From contig JAEZCD010000391.1 in the NCBI GenBank assembly GCA_023430145.1, positions 1 through 32,154 of the forward strand: 32,154 nucleotides of DNA, read 5' to 3'. Position numbers and translations under genes: made by a program. Under the pieces are notes generated by a model that ran no database searches, had not been told where the DNA came from, and was given only the letters and a program-made list of their open reading frames with translations. Shown piece after piece: positions 29,513-32,154 of this stretch. How positions within the stretch are numbered: the first letter of the stretch is position 1; the number at the start of each line of letters is the position of its first letter. The DNA comes from Pseudomonadota bacterium. Lineage in GTDB: Bacteria > Pseudomonadota > Alphaproteobacteria > Rhizobiales > Methylopilaceae.

Positions 29513-29891
29513 CGTCGTCCGGTGTCATGCCGGTCCGGCTCTTGCTCATCGGCGTGAGGCCGAGTTGAACGCCAAGGCGCGCCACGGTGTCATTCGATCT
29601 GTTGAGTACCGCCGTCGCCGGGTTGGCCTTCAACACCCCCGTCGGCGAGACGACGAGAAGCCCTCGCTCCTCGATCTCGATCGCCGCCTTGCGGGCCAGG
29701 GCTACCGAGTTGATGTACGTCTCCAAGACGGGGAGCACGGAAGCCGTGAGCAACCGCCGCCCGACAAGGTCGGCCGCCGCTGCATCCCAGTCCGCCCGTG
29801 CTTCGGGGAAGATCGACTCCGGTGCCGGAGTGGCTTCCTCGAGCACGTCGGCCATCTGAGCCTTCGGGGTGATGCGTCGGCCGCCAGCCAT
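29493..29891 (-). CDS. Terminase small subunit (P27-like)
   Basis: 132 residues. The segment SIFPEARADWDAAAADLVGR, then LLTASVLPVLETYINSVALA, and NPATAVLNRSNDTVARLGVQ with LGLTPMSKSR matches P27-family small terminases, which recognise packaging sites. It ends in an acidic tail (DDDASPFD). The ATG at 29889-29891 lies one base after the preceding gene's TGA (TGATATG). The 20-bp overlap with terL fits a coupled terS-terL pair. Confidence 0.85.
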   Translation of the reverse strand: MAGGRRITPKAQMADVLEEATPAPESIFPEARADWDAAAADLVGRRLLTASVLPVLETYINSVALARKAAIEIEERGLLVVSPTGVLKANPATAVLNRSNDTVARLGVQLGLTPMSKSRTGMTPDDDASPFD

Positions 29892-29892
29892 A

Positions 29893-30249
29893 TCAAGCGC
29901 TCCTGATCACGGTCGCGATCTCGAGCCCTTCACGCCGGCCGATCTCTTGAACTGATACGATCCGGTAGGTTCGGCCCTCGGACACGAGCTCGTCGTCAGG
30001 CGATGGCAGGAAGCTTTCACCGGGGGCGAGCGCCATCAGGGTGCATTGGTCGACATAGCGGGTCGTAAAGATGGCCCGTTGCTCATCGAAGCTCGCGCCG
30101 TTGGTGAGCCACTCACGGCCGGGTTGCTCGGCCTTCCGCGCCCGTAGCCGGTGCAACACGCACCACGCGCGGCTCGGCCTGCCGTAGTCATCCACGGTTT
30201 CAACCAACCGTTTGATCTCAATCTCTCTGTCGAGGCTACCCGCTTTCAC
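29893..30249 (-). CDS. Phage head-tail adaptor (head closure-like) protein
   Basis: 118 residues of beta-barrel character, of the Phage_H_T_join type (PF05521). REIEIKRLVETVDDYGRP, then SRAWCVLHRLRARK at the start and LVSEGRTYRIVSVQEIGRRE near the end are the family's pattern. The GTG start (30247-30249) overlaps the DUF3168 stop as GTGA, which decides the start; the long upstream frame is a shadow. In canonical phages this gene lies just after the gp6 connector. Here it follows DUF3168 and precedes the terminase, so its position is shuffled. Confidence 0.75.
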   Translation of the reverse strand: MKAGSLDREIEIKRLVETVDDYGRPSRAWCVLHRLRARKAEQPGREWLTNGASFDEQRAIFTTRYVDQCTLMALAPGESFLPSPDDELVSEGRTYRIVSVQEIGRREGLEIATVIRSA

Positions 30250-30668
30250 GAGAGGGACTCCCAAATCCGCGTCCAGACCGTAACCACGCCGTGACCCGCC
30301 TCGCCCTGGGGGTCGCGCATGAAGCGGGCTGCTTCGAAGTGCAGCACGTCCAAGTAGCCGTTGATGGTCACGGTGCCGTGCAGCGCCCGACGAACCGCCG
30401 CGGCCATCGCTTTGCATTCGCCTAGACCAACGTCTCGGCTCCAAAGGTGTAGGTCGTTGTAGACTCGGCTGTAGAGGTAGGAGCCCGGAACGCCGATCGT
30501 CTCGTCTTCGTTGATGACCTGGGCTTCGCCGAGCACGACGGAAGGGAAGACACGCTTACCTTCGTTCCGATCGAATATGCCGTTCGTGCCGACGATCGCC
30601 ACAAGAGCAGTCGAGGCGCGAAGCTTCGTCACGATGGCCTTTTGCAATTCCATAACGCCGTCGGCCAT
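30246..30668 (-). CDS. DUF3168 tail terminator/completion protein
   Basis: 140 residues. VMELQKAIVTKLRASTALVA, then the central YLYSRVYNDLHLWSRD and the C-terminal RFMRDPQGEAGHGVVTVWTR match DUF3168, the tail terminator/completion family (HK97 gp10-neighbour type). The start ATG (30666-30668) overlaps the preceding stop as TGATG. It caps the tail tube and joins it to the head in homologous phages. Confidence 0.82.
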   Translation of the reverse strand: MADGVMELQKAIVTKLRASTALVAIVGTNGIFDRNEGKRVFPSVVLGEAQVINEDETIGVPGSYLYSRVYNDLHLWSRDVGLGECKAMAAAVRRALHGTVTINGYLDVLHFEAARFMRDPQGEAGHGVVTVWTRIWESLS

Positions 30669-31072
30669 CAGGCATCCCCTTTCATGCCGCGAACAGCCAT
30701 GCGGGCGGCGCGCTTAAGCCGGGCCGCGGCCTTCTTCCGGTTGAGGCGCCATGCCGGGAAGAAGAACGGTTGAGCGTTCATGTCCTCGGTGCCGAACTCG
30801 TTAGCTAGGCTGTAATCGTAGTTGTCGCCGCGCTTGTTCTGGCGGGTCGTGAGGCTACCGCCGGCTTTGACGTAGCGTCGAAACTCGGTCTCTCCGGGCT
30901 CAACTTTGATCGATCGCTTCAAGTCACCGTCGTCGGTCTCGACAAGGTGCTCCATGGAGCGCACGACTTCGGCCGTCGACTTGTCGAGCGCAACGATTAC
31001 CTTCTTCTTCAGGTCGTCGGGGATCTGCGCTATCCGACGCTGCAGGCTGTCGAAATCGCGGTGCGTCGCCAT
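30668..31072 (-). CDS. HK97 gp10-like head-tail component
   Basis: 134 residues from the ATG at 31070-31072, which overlaps the preceding stop (TGATG); a GTG at 31087 is less likely. The helical N-terminus DSLQRRIAQIPDDLKKKVIV, then ALDKSTAEVVRSMEHL, the central Gly/Asp-rich part, and YDYSLANEFGTEDMNAQPFF, then FPAWRLNRKKAAARL, are typical of HK97-gp10-like proteins (tail component / neck). The strongly basic C-terminus is typical too. Confidence 0.8.
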   Translation of the reverse strand: MATHRDFDSLQRRIAQIPDDLKKKVIVALDKSTAEVVRSMEHLVETDDGDLKRSIKVEPGETEFRRYVKAGGSLTTRQNKRGDNYDYSLANEFGTEDMNAQPFFFPAWRLNRKKAAARLKRAARMAVRGMKGDA

Positions 31073-31611
31073 CAGCCGAACCGCCACTCGCGATATGGAT
31101 TGATGAGATCCTCGACGCCGCCCAGGATATGCGTAAGGGTGCCAGCCTCGCGGCCCTCATAGAAGGCTGCGGCAATCATCTTGATCGCCTGCTTGAGGGG
31201 AGCCGGCACGTCGCCGGCATCGCCGTAGCCGACGACGAACGTGACGGCATGGTTCCGGCCGGAAGGCCAGGTCGCGCCGTAGGCCCGGACAACTTCGCTG
31301 TCGCGAAGCTCATAAAGCGCCGGGTCGAGGGTCTGGCTTTCACCATCCAGGTCGCGATAGGTGACGCTCGAGACCGCCGACACAGGGGCGAGCGGGATGG
31401 GGATGCACCACGGCACCCTGTCGGCATACGTGTTAAGGTGCCACGTTTGGGATATAAGCCGCCGCCCGGTTGCCCGCTCGACGGCCTCGGTCGCCGCCTC
31501 GAGGTACTGAGTGAGAGGCACGTCGTCGATAGTGCCGACAGCTCGCACGTGCTCGCTCGCCTCGGAGAGGCTCACGGGGAGGGTCGCCGGAGGGGTAATA
31601 AGGGTCAGCAT
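31072..31611 (-). CDS. Phage head-tail connector (gp6-like)
   Basis: 179 residues from the ATG at 31609-31611 (a GTG just upstream at 31612-31614 is possible). SLSEASEHVRAVGTIDDVPL, then TQYLEAATEAVERATGRRLI, is the helical N-terminus of gp6-like connectors. WHLNTYADRVPWCIPIPLAP and VTYRDLDGESQTLDPALYEL are its beta portion, and DVPAPLKQAIKMIAAAFYEG the C-terminal helix. The ATG overlaps the TGA of a 38-aa ORF (TGATG). In standard phages it follows the capsid gene; here an HNH gene is upstream instead. Confidence 0.85.
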   Translation of the reverse strand: MLTLITPPATLPVSLSEASEHVRAVGTIDDVPLTQYLEAATEAVERATGRRLISQTWHLNTYADRVPWCIPIPLAPVSAVSSVTYRDLDGESQTLDPALYELRDSEVVRAYGATWPSGRNHAVTFVVGYGDAGDVPAPLKQAIKMIAAAFYEGREAGTLTHILGGVEDLINPYREWRFG

Positions 31612-31727
31612 CACTTACCTACCGTGTCCAGAAATAGGAACTTTTTCTCCAAATATGTGACGTTGTGCCGCCCCCGCCGGTCACGCGGTCCCTCATAGAA
31701 GTCTATCGCCACCCCGGGGGTAGTCAT
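31611..31727 (-). CDS. 38-residue ORF coupled to HNH and connector genes
   Basis: A reading frame of 38 residues. It begins MTTPGVAIDFYEGPRDRRGR, continues HNVTYLEKKFLFLDTVGK, then stops. Its ATG (31725-31727) overlaps the HNH stop as ATGA, and its TGA overlaps the connector ATG as TGATG, so it fills the gap exactly with the coupling style of the rest of the operon. Composition is charged and aromatic with no membrane segment. No family recognised. The exact fit on both sides is the main evidence; a chance frame remains possible. Confidence 0.5.
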   Translation of the reverse strand: MTTPGVAIDFYEGPRDRRGRHNVTYLEKKFLFLDTVGK

Positions 31728-32089
31728 TGCGCGGCCTGTATTGCTCGTCGGTCCATGCTTTGCTTGCGACTACTATGGCACGATCTACAAAGCGGCTGAT
31801 GGTTGGTGGTGTCACAGCGTAGTCTATCGTCACCCTTGTGAGGTACTATGTGATCCACCAACACGGCCGGTCGACCGCAGTGGAATATGCACATCTGATT
31901 CCGAGGCTTGGCGAGGAACCTCTTAGCGTAGTGTCGCCACTCGGCGTCGTAACCACGATCGCCAGCGTTCGGCCGCTTCTTGTCGAATGCAGCCTTGCGA
32001 GCAGCGGTGCGCTTCGCTTCGCACGGGCATGCGACGCCTGAGGCAATGCGAAAGCCACATCCGCAGATGCGAGGGGGACGAACAGGCAA
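31724..32089 (-). CDS. HNH endonuclease
   Basis: 121 residues. Zinc-binding Cys pairs and an HNH core are visible: CIFHCGRPAVLVDHIVPHKG, then NHQPLCRSCHSSRKQ, giving the DH..N..H pattern with paired Cys. In HK97-like phages such an HNH protein assists terminase in DNA packaging. The TTG start (32087-32089) has AGAGGA 6-7 nt upstream; no ATG in frame gives the full protein. Its stop overlaps the 38-aa ORF (ATGA). The rest of the window to the right (32090-32154) is too short to assign. Confidence 0.85.
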   Translation of the reverse strand: MPVRPPRICGCGFRIASGVACPCEAKRTAARKAAFDKKRPNAGDRGYDAEWRHYAKRFLAKPRNQMCIFHCGRPAVLVDHIVPHKGDDRLRCDTTNHQPLCRSCHSSRKQSMDRRAIQAAQ

Positions 32090-32154
32090 GGCGTTCCTCT
32101 TGTGCCAGCGAAAGGGTCGGCGGCGGCGCGAGCGGCATCATCCCGATGTTCCGC

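Larger units (their letters stand above)
21741..32154. mobile_element. Siphovirus-type prophage, left end to window edge (incomplete)
   Basis: Integrase, excisionase-like HTH, terminase small and large, head-tail connection proteins, tail terminator, chaperones, tape measure and HNH nuclease are all present. The base composition is markedly less GC-rich than to the left of 21.7 kb. The left boundary lies between the lysR stop (21662) and the integrase; the right end and the attR site are outside the window. No tRNA is adjacent, so the insertion site looks intergenic, near the hairpin at 21697. Portal, protease, capsid, major tail and lysis genes are not seen here. The gene order is unusual. 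Confidence 0.93.

Noticed and set aside
31923..32141. 72-codon minus-strand frame starting MMPLAPPPTLSLAQEERL, over the HNH gene
   Set aside because: Its ATG overlaps a TGA that could end an upstream gene, but almost all of it lies inside the HNH frame, which has a clear zinc/HNH motif and its own ribosome site.

Overview
The window is from a very GC-rich alphaproteobacterium, most likely Hyphomicrobiales (a Bradyrhizobiaceae/Xanthobacteraceae-like lineage). This rests on the yajC-secD-secF-Mth938-phytoene-synthase-like gene order beside a DUF815 ATPase, an EF-G paralogue, strong third-position G/C bias, and palindromic intergenic repeats containing GTCATTGCGAG and GAAGCAATCCAG, which are common in that group. 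No rRNA, tRNA, CRISPR array or IS element was found. The species is not identified.

Chromosomal part (1 to about 21.7 kb). A truncated ABC-transporter permease meets, convergently, a translationally coupled GGDEF-EAL/BLUF pair that looks like a light-linked c-di-GMP module. Next come an AbrB-type membrane protein and a membrane-anchored AraC-family regulator divergent from a secreted alpha/beta hydrolase, with a 14-bp tandem repeat between them. A repeat cluster, an EF-G-like GTPase and a DUF815 ATPase follow on the minus strand. The yajC-secD-secF operon then runs rightwards. Its tail encodes homologues of the mitochondrial complex I assembly factors NDUFAF3 and NDUFAF6, then a GFA-family zinc protein, two tandem sulfotransferase-like paralogues and a deaminase-type amidohydrolase. 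Finally a Bug-type solute-binding protein, an amidohydrolase-2 enzyme and a DUF1028 protein form a minus-strand operon divergent from a LysR regulator, with a LysR-type box in between: a probable small-molecule uptake and catabolism unit.

Prophage part (about 21.7 kb to the right edge, cut off there). Base composition is visibly less GC-rich. A tyrosine integrase, an excisionase-like HTH protein and a coiled-coil protein form the left-end operon. Several small early or unknown genes follow, including an RHH regulator next to 9-bp iterons, a helix-hairpin-helix protein and a decayed ParB-like gene. A tightly overlapping minus-strand morphogenesis operon covers the rest. In transcription order it is HNH, a 38-aa ORF, gp6-like connector, HK97-gp10-like, DUF3168, head-tail adaptor, terminase small, terminase large, tape measure, then two tail-assembly-chaperone-like genes. 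This order departs from the usual siphophage layout. Terminase large leads directly into the tape measure with no portal, protease, capsid or major tail gene between them, and the connector block lies upstream of the terminase.

The most distinctive points are the shuffled and coupled morphogenesis operon with its unlisted 38-aa ORF, the split BLUF/c-di-GMP pair, the SecDF-linked complex-I-assembly homologues, and three putative operators next to matching regulators.
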